A DNA stretch of 64,000 nt from Oleiagrimonas citrea (GCF_012395255.1 NZ_JAAZQD010000001.1:248001-312000), one strand, 5' to 3'. Counted from the first letter of the stretch, positions 35,355-44,815 are shown. Made by a program: numbers and translations. The notes: generated from the sequence alone by a model not told the origin.

Positions 35355-37466
35355 TCAGAGCCGACCGGTGGGATATGCGCTCGGATACGGCGACAGCAGG
35401 GTCGCCTCTTGTCGCATCAGCTCGGCATGCAGGGTCCGGGCAACCTCGACGACACGGTCCTGTGTCAGCCCCCTGGGCAGATCCTGGTCCGGAATCGGCG
35501 TCGGGAAGGTCCCGTTGTAAACGACCAGATTCACGTATTCGGTCGGGTCGACGGCCAGGTTGTACAGCTCCCACTGATCCGGGACCGGATCGGGACTCCA
35601 CGGGTCGCAATACCGCACCAGCTTCCAGTCGCCCGAACGCAGCGCGCGGACATGTGCCGGCTGACACACCGGACCCGGCGTGAGGTCGGGCACAGCGCGC
35701 GGCGCCTTGCCACTACGCAGCGCTTCCACCGCAGCGGTGAACACCGCGTACTGCCGCTGCGAGTTGATGTTATGCGGATCATCGTCGCGCGGCAGCGGCT
35801 CGGTGATCATGTCGTCGGTGGCGAACAGCACGCCGAGGCGCTCACGGCCGTCGGGACCGCGGACCGGACCGCCGCCCGCATCAATCACGGCAGTCAGATC
35901 CGCGCCCGGCAGCGGCGCCGCGGGATGCGTCTTGGACAGATTGCGCCGTGCGCGTTCAATCTGCTTGTCGTCCGCACCGGCGATGCCCAGCAGCGTCGGA
36001 AGGATGTCGATGTGGCTACTCTGCGCATCGATACTCACCGGCTCGACGGCGCCGTTGTAGTGCTTCGAACTGATCACGAACGGCACGTGCACGCTTTCCT
36101 GATAGGCCCCGTGCCATTTCTCCATCATCATGCCGTGGGCGCCGCCGTACTCGCCGTGGTCGGAGGCGAACACCACCACGGTGTCGTCACGCAATCCGGT
36201 CTCCTCGAGCGTCTCCAGCACCTTCAGGATGTGCCGGTCCACCATCGAGATCATGTAGCCGTAGTACTGCAGGAAACCGGTGGCGGCGGCATCCGCGCGT
36301 TCCTGCAACTGGAAGGGAATGGGCACCGCCAGCGTCGCCTTGACCGCTTCCTCGAGTTGCTCGCCCGGATCGCCGCCCAGTTGCTCCGCCACCTGCAGTC
36401 CGGTCTTCGCGGCCAGTCCCAGCGCGACCTTGTAGGAATAATCGAACTGCGCGCGCGGCTTGTTGTTGGTCCACAGATCCTCGCCCTGTGTCGCGGACGC
36501 GGTCGCGCAGTCCTGTCGGAAACCGGCCGGATTCAGCGGAATATGGAACGTACCGTTGAGCGGCTTGGCGCTGTAGGTACCCTGCTCGGGGACCGGCACC
36601 GACAGGCCCGGCCCGTACGGTTCCTGCTCCTGCGGCGGCTCATTCGGTTGCTGCGGCGGAAACTGCGGCTTGAGCATGCGCGGCAGCGTCGGATAGGTGG
36701 CGATGTCGTGCGGATTGGTAAACGAACAGACGGCGAAGAACGGTTTCGGCGGCGGCACGGTCGAGACCTCCGGCGCCTTGGCACTGACCGTTCCGGTACT
36801 GCGCGCATAGGGCACACCCAGCGCACGGGCGCGCAGGAATGTGCAGGCCAGGTCCGCGAACTGATAGTCGCGATAGGCGCCCATGTTGTTGGTCAGCGAA
36901 CCATGCGGTTCCGGCCAGGACAGCTCCCAGTCGCCGAAACCGAACCCCTGCAGTGTGTGCTCCGGCGGATCGCTCACATGCCACTTGCCGAAGTAATGCG
37001 TGGTGTAGTCGAGTTCGCGGAAGTAGTCGCCGATGGTGGGCGCGCCGTCGGCCTTCAGCCACGGAAAATTCTGCGCGTCGCCGCTCTTGAACAACCCGTC
37101 GGTCTGCGTGACACCGGTGCGCGGACCGTACTGTCCGGTCATGATGCTGGCGCGGCTGGGAATGCATGCAGACTCGGCAATGGTGTGGTCGGTGAACACC
37201 ACGCCGTGCTCGCGCAGCTTGCAGAAACCGGGAAAATACTGCGCCCACTCGTTGTTGTCGGGATCGATGTCGCCGACGAAATCGAGCACCTGCTTGATGC
37301 CCTCCGCGAACCCGCCCTCGGCGCCATCCGTGCCCGGATAGCGCAGCTGGTCGACCATGATCATGAGAATGTTCGGGCGCGATCGGCGTGCATTCACGAC
37401 CGCTTTCGCCTTCGATGCACCCGAGTCATCGTCGTCCGATGCGACGACCGTCTTGTCGTCCTGCAT
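35355..37466 (-). CDS. Type I sulfatase (formylglycine-dependent arylsulfatase family)
   Basis: 703 residues. P-N-I-L-M-I-M-V-D-Q-L-R supplies the first metal-binding aspartate, and A-C-I-P-S-R-A-S-I-M-T-G-Q-Y-G carries the sulfatase signature C-x-P-S-R with Cys101 as the residue converted to formylglycine. F-T-N-P-H-D and V-F-A-S-D-H-G-E-Y-G-G-A-H-G give the remaining metal ligands. It hydrolyses sulfate or phosphonate/phosphate monoesters. No signal peptide is visible: the N-terminus is acidic (Q-D-D-K-T-V-V-A-S-D-D-D-D-S). GGAGGGG six bases before the ATG at 37466 is strong. No formylglycine-generating enzyme gene is in the window. A proline/glutamine-rich insertion lies near residues 270-295. 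Confidence 0.9.
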   Translation of the reverse strand: MQDDKTVVASDDDDSGASKAKAVVNARRSRPNILMIMVDQLRYPGTDGAEGGFAEGIKQVLDFVGDIDPDNNEWAQYFPGFCKLREHGVVFTDHTIAESACIPSRASIMTGQYGPRTGVTQTDGLFKSGDAQNFPWLKADGAPTIGDYFRELDYTTHYFGKWHVSDPPEHTLQGFGFGDWELSWPEPHGSLTNNMGAYRDYQFADLACTFLRARALGVPYARSTGTVSAKAPEVSTVPPPKPFFAVCSFTNPHDIATYPTLPRMLKPQFPPQQPNEPPQEQEPYGPGLSVPVPEQGTYSAKPLNGTFHIPLNPAGFRQDCATASATQGEDLWTNNKPRAQFDYSYKVALGLAAKTGLQVAEQLGGDPGEQLEEAVKATLAVPIPFQLQERADAAATGFLQYYGYMISMVDRHILKVLETLEETGLRDDTVVVFASDHGEYGGAHGMMMEKWHGAYQESVHVPFVISSKHYNGAVEPVSIDAQSSHIDILPTLLGIAGADDKQIERARRNLSKTHPAAPLPGADLTAVIDAGGGPVRGPDGRERLGVLFATDDMITEPLPRDDDPHNINSQRQYAVFTAAVEALRSGKAPRAVPDLTPGPVCQPAHVRALRSGDWKLVRYCDPWSPDPVPDQWELYNLAVDPTEYVNLVVYNGTFPTPIPDQDLPRGLTQDRVVEVARTLHAELMRQEATLLSPYPSAYPTGRL

Positions 37467-37646
37467 GTCATCCCCTCCGTGGTGTGAATCATCCATTGGT
37501 TCCATGCCGCACTGCGCGGACATGACGCCGACGGTACCTGTCGCGCCAGCGTCCGTCCATGACTTTCGCCGGAGTGCGCATCGCGGCACACGAACGCATG
37601 AAGCCGGCATGGCGGGATGCGCCATGCCGACGCATCCTGCTGCGTA

Positions 37647-38105
37647 TCAGAGCGAATCCGCATCCAACAGTCGCGGGCCGCTTCCGTCCGCACCCAGTTC
37701 ATCGCTGGGATTGCGCAATGGGCATTTCTTCAGCGACAGGCAACCGCAGCCGATGCATCCGGTCAACTGATCGCGCAACTGAGTCAGACGCCCGATACGT
37801 TCATCCAGCTCCTTGCGCCAATGCCGGGACAGACGCCGCCAGTCCTCCACCGTCGGTGTGCGCGCCTGCGGCAGCGTGTCCAGCGCTTCGCCGATGGATG
37901 CAAGCGGCAGACCGGTCCGTTGCGCGATGCGGATCACGGCCAGCCTGCGCAGCACATCGCGCCGGTAGCGTCGCTGATTCCCGGCATTGCGGCGACTGTG
38001 GATCAACCCCTTGCTCTCGTAGAAATGGATCGCGGACACGCTCAACCCGCTGCGTGCGGCCACCTCGCCCACGCTGAGCAGGGCGGATTTCGGCGTTGGC
38101 TTCAC
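37647..38105 (-). CDS. soxR: Redox-sensitive transcriptional activator SoxR
   Basis: 152 residues. MerR-type winged helix at the N-terminus: [21 protein letters not shown], then [16 protein letters not shown]. The [2Fe-2S] cluster motif C-x2-C-x-C-x5-C is intact at Cys117, 120, 122 and 128. SoxR is activated by one-electron oxidation by redox-cycling compounds. It starts 8 bases from a canonical SoxR operator and is divergent from the gene at 38205, so it should control that gene and probably itself. Confidence 0.96.
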   Translation of the reverse strand: MKPTPKSALLSVGEVAARSGLSVSAIHFYESKGLIHSRRNAGNQRRYRRDVLRRLAVIRIAQRTGLPLASIGEALDTLPQARTPTVEDWRRLSRHWRKELDERIGRLTQLRDQLTGCIGCGCLSLKKCPLRNPSDELGADGSGPRLLDADSL

Positions 38106-38109
38106 ATGC

Positions 38110-38140
38110 TTGACCTCAAGCTAACTTGAGGTCTTATCGT
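38110..38140 (+). promoter_or_regulatory. SoxR-controlled promoter with canonical SoxR box
   Basis: CCTCAAGCTAACTTGAGG (38114-38131) is an 18-bp inverted repeat matching the known SoxR operator with one central change. It lies between a -35 TTGACC (38110-38115) and a -10 TATCGT (38135-38140) separated by 19 bp, the overlong spacer used by MerR-family activators. Orientation points rightward to the gene at 38205. Confidence 0.93.
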
Positions 38141-38204
38141 GCTTCGACCGCGCATGGCAATCAAGTCCGTGCACATGAACCATCGACGCAACGAGGACTC
38201 CGAC

Positions 38205-38744
38205 ATGCCCCACCCATCCCCACTGCACGTCCTGTTTCGAAACGTCATGCAAAACGTGCTGCGCGCCTACCTGCCATTGCGCAAACACGGCGAACTGCTG
38301 GATCCGGCATCGCATCTTCCCTTCGCAGAAGCATCATCGGACCGCTTGGCTGACACCCTTCATGCACGCGCCCCGCTACGCGCACAGGACATACCGATTA
38401 CGCCGTTTCTGGTTCGACTGCACGCATTGCAGAATGCCAAAGACGAGTCTGCACGACGCCGAAGCGAACAAGCGCTGCTGACACTCGCCGCATCGCTGAA
38501 GAACGCTGGCGTATTCGAGTTGATCCACATCGCACATCCGGCCATCGCGGCGATGGTGCGGGACCATCTCGACGATCTCGGAAAATCCGGGGTGACCCGC
38601 CGCGATGAACATGACGCGCCCTCGGCGAATACAGCGTTCCGTTCCAGCGAATCTTCGGTCGGCACATCGCCGGCACGCTCCACGGAACGGACGCGTTCGA
38701 ACAATCAGACTGCACCGGATGCCGCGGCATATGGATGCAGCTAG
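38205..38744 (+). CDS. Uncharacterised SoxR-regulated protein
   Basis: 179 residues from the ATG at 38205, which has GAGG eight bases upstream and lies about 58 bases past the predicted transcription start; earlier in-frame ATGs at 38154 and 38175 lack ribosome-binding sites. The first 130 residues are helical (V-L-F-R-N-V-M-Q-N-V-L-R-A-Y-L-P-L-R, then a charged R-R-R-S-E-Q-A-L-L-T-L-A-A-S-L-K-N-A-G helix). The last 45 are S/T/N/R-rich and disordered, ending G-C-S. No signal peptide or known domain. Codon third positions look less biased than in neighbouring genes. As the only gene behind the SoxR promoter it should respond to redox-cycling drugs. Confidence 0.68.
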   Translation: MPHPSPLHVLFRNVMQNVLRAYLPLRKHGELLDPASHLPFAEASSDRLADTLHARAPLRAQDIPITPFLVRLHALQNAKDESARRRSEQALLTLAASLKNAGVFELIHIAHPAIAAMVRDHLDDLGKSGVTRRDEHDAPSANTAFRSSESSVGTSPARSTERTRSNNQTAPDAAAYGCS

Positions 38745-38745
38745 C

Positions 38746-40020
38746 TCAACCCATCCCATCCACGTCAGCATGAACGGAAGCCGCAAGCGAGGCTGGCGGC
38801 ACCCGTGCAGCCAGCGCATCCAGGAACGGATCGCTCAAGGGCATACGGCCCCACCAGCCGCGCCGCGTGCCCGTCAGCACACGCAGCATCTGCCCACGCC
38901 CGCCCGGCCAGCGCGAGAGCGGATGGAACAGTGCGTCGCGCAGCGCCGGCCCCCAGCGTCGATCGGACTGGAACAGCGGTGTGAGCCAGCGACTCCAGAA
39001 GTGGTAGATACGCAGATGCGCGCGGCGCTCGTGTTGATACGCCGCCAGCGCATCGCCGACGGAGGAGTGCTCGCGCAGCGCATCACGCAGCGCGAGCGCA
39101 TCCAGCAACGCCATGTTGACGCCCTGTCCGAGTTGCGGACTCATCGCATGCGCGGCGTCGCCGAGCAGGACAGCGCGATCGCGGAACCAGCGGCGCTGCA
39201 CCGTATCGCGATAACGCGCCGGTGCCAGCGCACCCGGCACGGCTATGTCCGCCAACTGCATCGCGGCCTCCGGCCATACCGACTGCAGCGCTTGCCGCCA
39301 CGACGGCGCATCGATGTCGTCCGTCAGCACCGCCCCCGGCAGACTCCAGAAGAAGCTCAGACGTTTGGCCGGATCGCTCGGTCGCGTGCCGACCGGCAAC
39401 ATGCCGGCCATGGTGCGGGCCGCCACGTAGCGCTGCTGCAGTTCGTCCGGCCACGACCACACCCCCTGCTCGACCAGACACCACTGCGCACCCCAGGGAT
39501 AGGCACGATCGAACCGCGCCGGAGCCACCTGGCCTCGCAGCTGCGAGGCCGAGCCATCGGCGACGACGATGAGATCGAAGCCTTCATGACGATCCCCCTG
39601 CGCATCCGTGAGCGCGCCCTTCTGCGCATCCAGCTGCGTGATCGCACAACCGTGGTGCAGGCAGCGTCGCTCGCTCCATGCGGCGTCGAACAGCTCGAAC
39701 AATGCGCCGCGCTGCAGACCCAGACCGAACAGCCGTGTGTCCAGGTCGCCATAGCGCATGTCCATCACCGCCCGACCGTGCACGGTACTTCCGAACAACC
39801 GCCGGATCGGTGCGCCGTACGCAAGCACGGCATCCAGCAACCCCATCTCCCACAGCACCTGCAGGCCGACCGGCTGCAGCAGGAACCCCGCACCGACCGG
39901 ACCGGGCTGCGCCACCCGCTCGAACACCTCGACACGATGGCCGTCGCGCGAAAGCAGGATCGCAGCTGCCTGGCCGCCGCTGCCGTAACCAATCACTGCA
40001 ATCCGCCGTTGCCGGTTCAA
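38746..40020 (-). CDS. FAD-dependent monooxygenase (PHBH/UbiH-like)
   Basis: About 424 residues. R-I-A-V-I-G-Y-G-S-G-G-Q-A-A-A at the N-terminus is the dinucleotide-binding motif, followed by E-V-F-E-R, and the second FAD motif G-D-A-A-H-A-M-S-P-Q-L-G-Q-G-V-N-M-A near residue 290. The order is that of aromatic-ring hydroxylases; substrate unknown. The TTG at 40020 has a long purine tract (AAGGGAAGGGGGG) five bases upstream and puts the GxGxxG motif at the usual distance; the ATG at 40068 is an alternative. Convergent with the SoxR target gene, 1 base between stops. Confidence 0.85.
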   Translation of the reverse strand: MNRQRRIAVIGYGSGGQAAAILLSRDGHRVEVFERVAQPGPVGAGFLLQPVGLQVLWEMGLLDAVLAYGAPIRRLFGSTVHGRAVMDMRYGDLDTRLFGLGLQRGALFELFDAAWSERRCLHHGCAITQLDAQKGALTDAQGDRHEGFDLIVVADGSASQLRGQVAPARFDRAYPWGAQWCLVEQGVWSWPDELQQRYVAARTMAGMLPVGTRPSDPAKRLSFFWSLPGAVLTDDIDAPSWRQALQSVWPEAAMQLADIAVPGALAPARYRDTVQRRWFRDRAVLLGDAAHAMSPQLGQGVNMALLDALALRDALREHSSVGDALAAYQHERRAHLRIYHFWSRWLTPLFQSDRRWGPALRDALFHPLSRWPGGRGQMLRVLTGTRRGWWGRMPLSDPFLDALAARVPPASLAASVHADVDGMG

Positions 40021-40122
40021 GCGCGCCCCCCTTCCCTTGCGTGCGATATGTGCAGCCGACATGCGCATCTAGCACCAGGCCTTCCGCAGCATGCCGGGAG
40101 GCCTTGCACGAGATCTTCGAGA

Positions 40123-42072
40123 CTACTTGCGCGGCGCGATGATCCGACTCAAATAGTCCGGCGTGCCCTTGATGCGCACCAGATGCGGATACTTCAGCCC
40201 CTCGTGGTAATCCACGTCCACCGTGCGGATGCCGCCCTGATACTTGAAAGTGAGACGGATCGGCGCCGTGGCGTGCTTGGCCGCGGCAATGGCGTCCCTC
40301 AGCGCGGCATCGGAATAGTCGTGCCCGTTCACCGCGATCAGCGTCGCGCCTGTGCTGACGCCGGCCTTGAAGGCGGGACCGTCCCACAGCACATCGTTGA
40401 CGGTGCCGTCCTTGTTCATCGTCATGCCGATGGACCAGGCATAGTTGTACAGATGCCGTGCGGACTGTGAACTGTCGTCGTAACGCTGTTCGTACGGACT
40501 CTTCTTGTCGGTGTAGACCAGCTTCCAGCCGGCGGCACGCAGGCCGTCCAGCAACGGCGGATTGCGCGTATAGGCATGCGTGCGCAGGAACTTCGCCCAG
40601 TCGTACTTCGCCACGCCGTTGAGTGCGGCCACCACGTCATCGAAGGTATAGGTGTGCGTCACGTAGCTGCCGTTGTCGATGCCGAAGAACGCCCTGGCGA
40701 AATCGTCCAGCGACTTGCGGTCGTGCGTCAGCGCGCGCAGCTTGGCGTCGATGGCCAGCCAAACCATCTGACCGGCGCTGTAGTACTCCTCGCTCATCTG
40801 CCAGCTTCGATACGGCAGCGGCGCGCGGCGCGCGGCAGTCGGATCGTTGGTGGTGTCCTCCAGCGTGCGCCACTGGAAACCGGGCCGGTCGTGATCGTAC
40901 TTGGCCGCGACGATGGCCAGCGCGTCGCGGAACTGCCGCGGCGACCACATCCCGCTACGCGCGGTCAGCACGAAGCCCCAGTACTGGGTCTGCCCCTCGT
41001 AGACCCACAGCAGCGAATCGCCCATCGGCACATTGAAGTTCGGCGTCCACAAATCGGCGGGACGACGGAACTTGCCGTTCCAGGAGTGCGTGTACTCGTG
41101 CGCCAGCAGATCGCGATCCGGCGCGCTGGCCTCCCAGTGGGTGAAGTAGTCGGCACCCAGACCATTCTCGCTGGACTGATGATGTTCGAGTCCGTTGCCG
41201 GCCAGATGATCGGACAGCGACAGCAGGAAGTCGTAATGGTCGTAGTGATGCGAACCGAACAGACGGGTCGCCTGCGTGACCAGTGAACGGTGCATCTTCA
41301 GCTGTTCGGGCGTGAGCGCGAGATCCTTCGGCGCGTCGGCCACCATGTCCAGATGCACCGACACCTTGGCACCCGGCGCCAGATCCACGCGCTTGAAGTA
41401 CTTGCCTGCATAGATCGGCGAATCGACCAGGTTGTTGAAGGTCACCGGCTTGAATGTGGTGGTGCCGTCCGACGCCGAGGCGGCGCGCAGCGCGCTGCCG
41501 AATTTCCAGCCCTGCGGCAACGTCACGCTCGGTTTGAACGTGATGCGGCGGGTGTAGTGCCCGGCCGGATACAGCGCCATCTTGTTCCACTCCAGCATCA
41601 GCATGCGGTCGGTCATCTCGAAACCGCCGTGACGACTGGACAGGTACTGGAAATCCGCATCGATCTGCGAGACACCCGCCGGCACGTCGACATGGAAGGC
41701 GTAAACGTCGTATTCGTCGCGTGTCCACGTCAGGAGCTTTCCGTTCGCCCGGAGTTCCAGACCGGCCAGCATCGCAACCGGCCCGGTCGGCGAGTGATCG
41801 CCGGGAATCCAGGCCGGATACAGCAGCGTCATGCGCCCGGGGCGGACCGGAATCGTCTCGTGCACGCGGAAGATGCCCTGCGCGGTGTCGCGGGCGTCGA
41901 CATGCAGCGCAATCGTGCCCGGATACGGCGTATCCACGGGCGCGGGAACCTTGGCGCTGTGCGCCGGCTGCGCCTGCACCGAAGCGGCGGCAACTGCCAT
42001 GCCGGAAATCAGAGCCAGACGAACCAGCACGCGGTGCAGACCGGGCCGACCGGAACGGAAGAAGATGGACAT
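40123..42072 (-). CDS. Exported M61-family metallopeptidase with PDZ domain
   Basis: 649 residues. Signal peptide (A-L-I-S-G-M-A-V-A-A-A-S-V-Q-A-Q). An N-terminal beta domain contains P-A-W-I-P-G-D-H-S-P-T-G-P; a thermolysin-like domain has the zinc motif H-E-Y-T-H-S-W-N at 325-332 and downstream V-Y-E-G-Q-T-Q-Y-W-G. A C-terminal PDZ domain (about 530-625) includes G-P-A-F-K-A-G-V-S-T-G-A-T-L-I-A-V-N-G. M61 enzymes are glycyl aminopeptidases; this one likely trims peptides in the periplasm. Confidence 0.93.
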   Translation of the reverse strand: MSIFFRSGRPGLHRVLVRLALISGMAVAAASVQAQPAHSAKVPAPVDTPYPGTIALHVDARDTAQGIFRVHETIPVRPGRMTLLYPAWIPGDHSPTGPVAMLAGLELRANGKLLTWTRDEYDVYAFHVDVPAGVSQIDADFQYLSSRHGGFEMTDRMLMLEWNKMALYPAGHYTRRITFKPSVTLPQGWKFGSALRAASASDGTTTFKPVTFNNLVDSPIYAGKYFKRVDLAPGAKVSVHLDMVADAPKDLALTPEQLKMHRSLVTQATRLFGSHHYDHYDFLLSLSDHLAGNGLEHHQSSENGLGADYFTHWEASAPDRDLLAHEYTHSWNGKFRRPADLWTPNFNVPMGDSLLWVYEGQTQYWGFVLTARSGMWSPRQFRDALAIVAAKYDHDRPGFQWRTLEDTTNDPTAARRAPLPYRSWQMSEEYYSAGQMVWLAIDAKLRALTHDRKSLDDFARAFFGIDNGSYVTHTYTFDDVVAALNGVAKYDWAKFLRTHAYTRNPPLLDGLRAAGWKLVYTDKKSPYEQRYDDSSQSARHLYNYAWSIGMTMNKDGTVNDVLWDGPAFKAGVSTGATLIAVNGHDYSDAALRDAIAAAKHATAPIRLTFKYQGGIRTVDVDYHEGLKYPHLVRIKGTPDYLSRIIAPRK

Positions 42073-42287
42073 GGAACCCCCAAGGAAAACGCTGCAAAGT
42101 GCTCACGTTACCACTGCGCCCGCGACGAGGGACCACGCGCCGAACGCTCTGCTCCGCGTGCCAGAAGGTGCAGTGGCGCGTTCAGGTCCGCAGGCGCTGG
42201 GAGCGCCCATAGCGGTGCGGCACACACCTCGCGCATGACAACGAGCGCAGATCGACCGACCCGCCCCGCGAACGATCCGGCGCTCGC

Positions 42288-43052
42288 TCAGAGCTCGAAA
42301 TCCGGATCCACGTCCATGTCGCCACCCTGCTGAAGGTGGTGCTGGAACACGTTCTGCACGTTGCCGTGCGCTTGATGGATCTCGGGAAACGCCATCTGCA
42401 CGATCTGCGCGCCACGCTGCGCCTGCTCCTGATGCATGACGTCGTGATTGGGCCGCCCGTCCGGCAGCGCGACGAAACCGGGGAAATGCGCATCCGGCGC
42501 ATCTCCGCGTCGATTCGCGTCGTGCTGCGCCTCGACGCCACCGTGAAACGCCTCGGCGTCCATCAGACCGCGCATGTTGCGCTCGGCCTGCGGCTGGTTG
42601 AAGACACCACCGTTGTGAAGTTGCTGCTCCTGCTGGCGCAGGCCGTTGAGGCGATGTCCCTCGCCATGCCCGACACCGCCGAAGCGCACGGCCCCGATCG
42701 GGTTCTGCTGCTCGAACCCCTCGGCGGCCTGGAAGAATCCCTGCACGGCGTCGCGCCGCTGGCGCAGATTGGGCACATTCGGCAATCGCTGGATCGCCTG
42801 ATTCATCTGTGCATCGAAGGGATTCGGGCCGCCCCGATTGTGTCCGGGCATGCCACGGATCTGGTTGCCCACGTGCTGAGCGGCCTGCCTCGGCGCCACA
42901 CCGTTGTCGACCTGCCGCTGGAATTCGCCGCGTATGCCCTGGCGGATCAGACCATGAGCCAGGACATGATCGCCCTGGTCACCGCCGCCGCCGCCACCCT
43001 GGAACAGGCCCGGCTGACGCCCTCCGCCTCGACGACCACCGCCTCCGTGCAT
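42288..43052 (-). CDS. Gly/Gln/His/Asn-rich hypothetical protein
   Basis: 254 residues, cysteine-free and with no signal peptide or membrane helix. It begins with a glycine-rich basic stretch (G-G-G-G-R-R-G-G-G-R-Q), then a region rich in Q, N, H and R with short motifs (P-N-P-F-D-A-Q-M-N-Q-A-I-Q-R-L-P, F-F-Q-A-A-E-G-F), and ends with an acidic tail D-M-D-V-D-P-D-F-E-L. Third codon positions are strongly G/C on this strand, which supports it over the long opposite-strand frame. GGAGGA seven bases before the ATG at 43052. No family recognised. A secreted effector or a condensate-forming protein are both possible; nothing decides. Confidence 0.65.
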   Translation of the reverse strand: MHGGGGRRGGGRQPGLFQGGGGGGDQGDHVLAHGLIRQGIRGEFQRQVDNGVAPRQAAQHVGNQIRGMPGHNRGGPNPFDAQMNQAIQRLPNVPNLRQRRDAVQGFFQAAEGFEQQNPIGAVRFGGVGHGEGHRLNGLRQQEQQLHNGGVFNQPQAERNMRGLMDAEAFHGGVEAQHDANRRGDAPDAHFPGFVALPDGRPNHDVMHQEQAQRGAQIVQMAFPEIHQAHGNVQNVFQHHLQQGGDMDVDPDFEL

Positions 43053-43231
43053 CGCGCTTCCTCCATGGACGCTCAGGATTCTTGACCGGAAGGCGACCGG
43101 CGCCGGGCTTGTCCGGACCAGCCGCGATACCGCCTGCGCACTGTACGTACATTCTCGACGCGATCGCAACACGACCGTGTCGTGCGCGATGGAACCCGTC
43201 GCCACAGCCTGTCCGAGGTCCTGCGCGGCAG

Positions 43232-44815
43232 TCACCGCGTCGCGGACGGCTTCACGCGATCGAAGCGGTATCCGTGATACGTCAGCGAATTCGCAAAGCG
43301 GGCGTGGTCCGCGAAATGGAAATGCACGACCTCGCCGCCTCCGGTCAACTCGACGCGCAAGGCGTTCCTGGCTGCGTCGTAGATGCCGGCCTTGCTGCGG
43401 GCCTCACCGATCGACACATCAAGGTGATCCCCGGATTCGGTCCATCGCATCGTGCCCAGCAGCGGATTGACATACCGCCCGGCGTACGCGCGCAGAGGGT
43501 GCGGAAGCGGATGCGCATCGCGAGACCGCTGCACGCGCTGATGGGCGCGCAACGCCCGATCGAATTTCGCCTTGCGCTGCTGCAACAGGCGGAACTGCGC
43601 GTCATGCTCCGCACGGGCCTGCTTGCGCGGGGCACCCAGCCGGTCGTAGATGTAGTCGGCCATTTCGTCGGCTGCATGCGGCACGCCCACGCCATTGGTC
43701 AGCACCACCACGCCGACGCCCGTGTCGGGCATGAACGACACGTGCGAGCGATATCCCGCGAACGCGCCGAAGCGGTGCACGAGCGTGTGGCCCGCGTAGG
43801 TGCCGAGATCCCAGCCGTATCCCCAGCCGAAGCGATGATACGGGCCGAAGTCGCGATCCTGGCGGGCGTGCTCGACATGCATGGATGCAATCATGCCGAC
43901 CGGAAAGATGCGGCGGCCACCCAGACGACCATCCGCCGCGTTCACGGCAACAAACTTCGCCAGATCGCGTGCCGTCGTGAAATAGCCGCCCGCCGCATGC
44001 AGATTTGCGTCCGCCTTGGCCAGCCGAATGCGTCGGAAGCCGTGACCGTCGGCTTCGTGCGGCATCGCGACCTGCTCCGTCGGCAGCGTCGAGACCCGTG
44101 CCGTGGTTTCGCGCATACCCAAAGGCTTCAGCACGTCCGCGCGCACGACCGCCTTCCAGCCATGATTCACACCGGGCGCCAGCGCCATACCGAGCAGGTT
44201 GTACGGAAAATTGCGATAGACGAAGGCATGCCCCGCCTTGGAACGGCCACAATCACGCATCAGGCGCATCAGCTGTGCCTGCGTGAACACACCACTGAAC
44301 GCCGTGCGAAACACCACCGGCATGCAGGCACCGAAACCGTCGGTCATGCTGAGCAGTGATCGAATCGTCACCGTGTCGGCCCGCAACGGCGGCTTGAAAC
44401 GCAGGCCATGCAGATAATCGGTGATCGGCGCATCCAGACGCATCGCACCGCGCGCAACTTCCCGCATCACCGCCGTTGCGGTCAGCGCCTTGGTGGTGGA
44501 GGCGATGTAGAACCGTGTCCGGTTGTCGACTTTTCGTCCGCTGCGCGAGTCCGCCATACCGAAACTGGCCGCATACACGACCTTGTCGCCACGGGTCACA
44601 GCGATCTGTGTGCCGGGAAAGAATCCGGCATCGACCAGGCGTTGCGCATACGCACCGACATCCGTGCGCCAGTCGGCTCGGGCGGGGATCGACACAGCAA
44701 CCGTATCGGAGGAACGATCAAAGTGCGGCGATGCATGCGGCGTGGACGCAAAAAGCGCTGGCGACGTCAGCAGGCCGAGCCATGCGCCGAACCATAAAGC
44801 GGTGCGTTGAATCAT
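43232..44815 (-). CDS. Exported beta-lactamase-family serine hydrolase
   Basis: 527 residues. Signal peptide (L-W-F-G-A-W-L-G-L-L-T-S-P-A-L-F-A). Class-C-like active site: S106-T-T-K109, Y200-R-N202, and a late H-R-F-G-A-F-A-G-Y motif. The C-terminal 150 residues form a beta-rich accessory domain (Y-A-G-R-Y-V-N-P-L-L-G-T-M-R-W-T), as in DUF3471/lipocalin-like tails of such hydrolases. Function: esterase or D-amino-peptide hydrolase; true beta-lactam resistance is unlikely. ATG at 44815 gives the signal peptide. Confidence 0.92.
   Translation of the reverse strand: MIQRTALWFGAWLGLLTSPALFASTPHASPHFDRSSDTVAVSIPARADWRTDVGAYAQRLVDAGFFPGTQIAVTRGDKVVYAASFGMADSRSGRKVDNRTRFYIASTTKALTATAVMREVARGAMRLDAPITDYLHGLRFKPPLRADTVTIRSLLSMTDGFGACMPVVFRTAFSGVFTQAQLMRLMRDCGRSKAGHAFVYRNFPYNLLGMALAPGVNHGWKAVVRADVLKPLGMRETTARVSTLPTEQVAMPHEADGHGFRRIRLAKADANLHAAGGYFTTARDLAKFVAVNAADGRLGGRRIFPVGMIASMHVEHARQDRDFGPYHRFGWGYGWDLGTYAGHTLVHRFGAFAGYRSHVSFMPDTGVGVVVLTNGVGVPHAADEMADYIYDRLGAPRKQARAEHDAQFRLLQQRKAKFDRALRAHQRVQRSRDAHPLPHPLRAYAGRYVNPLLGTMRWTESGDHLDVSIGEARSKAGIYDAARNALRVELTGGGEVVHFHFADHARFANSLTYHGYRFDRVKPSATR

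Noticed and set aside
35223-37487. 754-codon plus-strand frame opposite the sulfatase
   Set aside because: The opposite strand encodes a sulfatase with all motifs and a strong ribosome-binding site; this frame is a shadow.
38605-40470. 621-codon plus-strand frame opposite the FAD monooxygenase
   Set aside because: Antisense to clear FAD-binding motifs; no recognisable domain.
42336-43085. 249-codon plus-strand frame opposite the Gly/Gln-rich protein, L/V/A-rich and superficially protein-like
   Set aside because: The minus strand has the consistently G/C third positions and a good ribosome-binding site, so it is the coding one.
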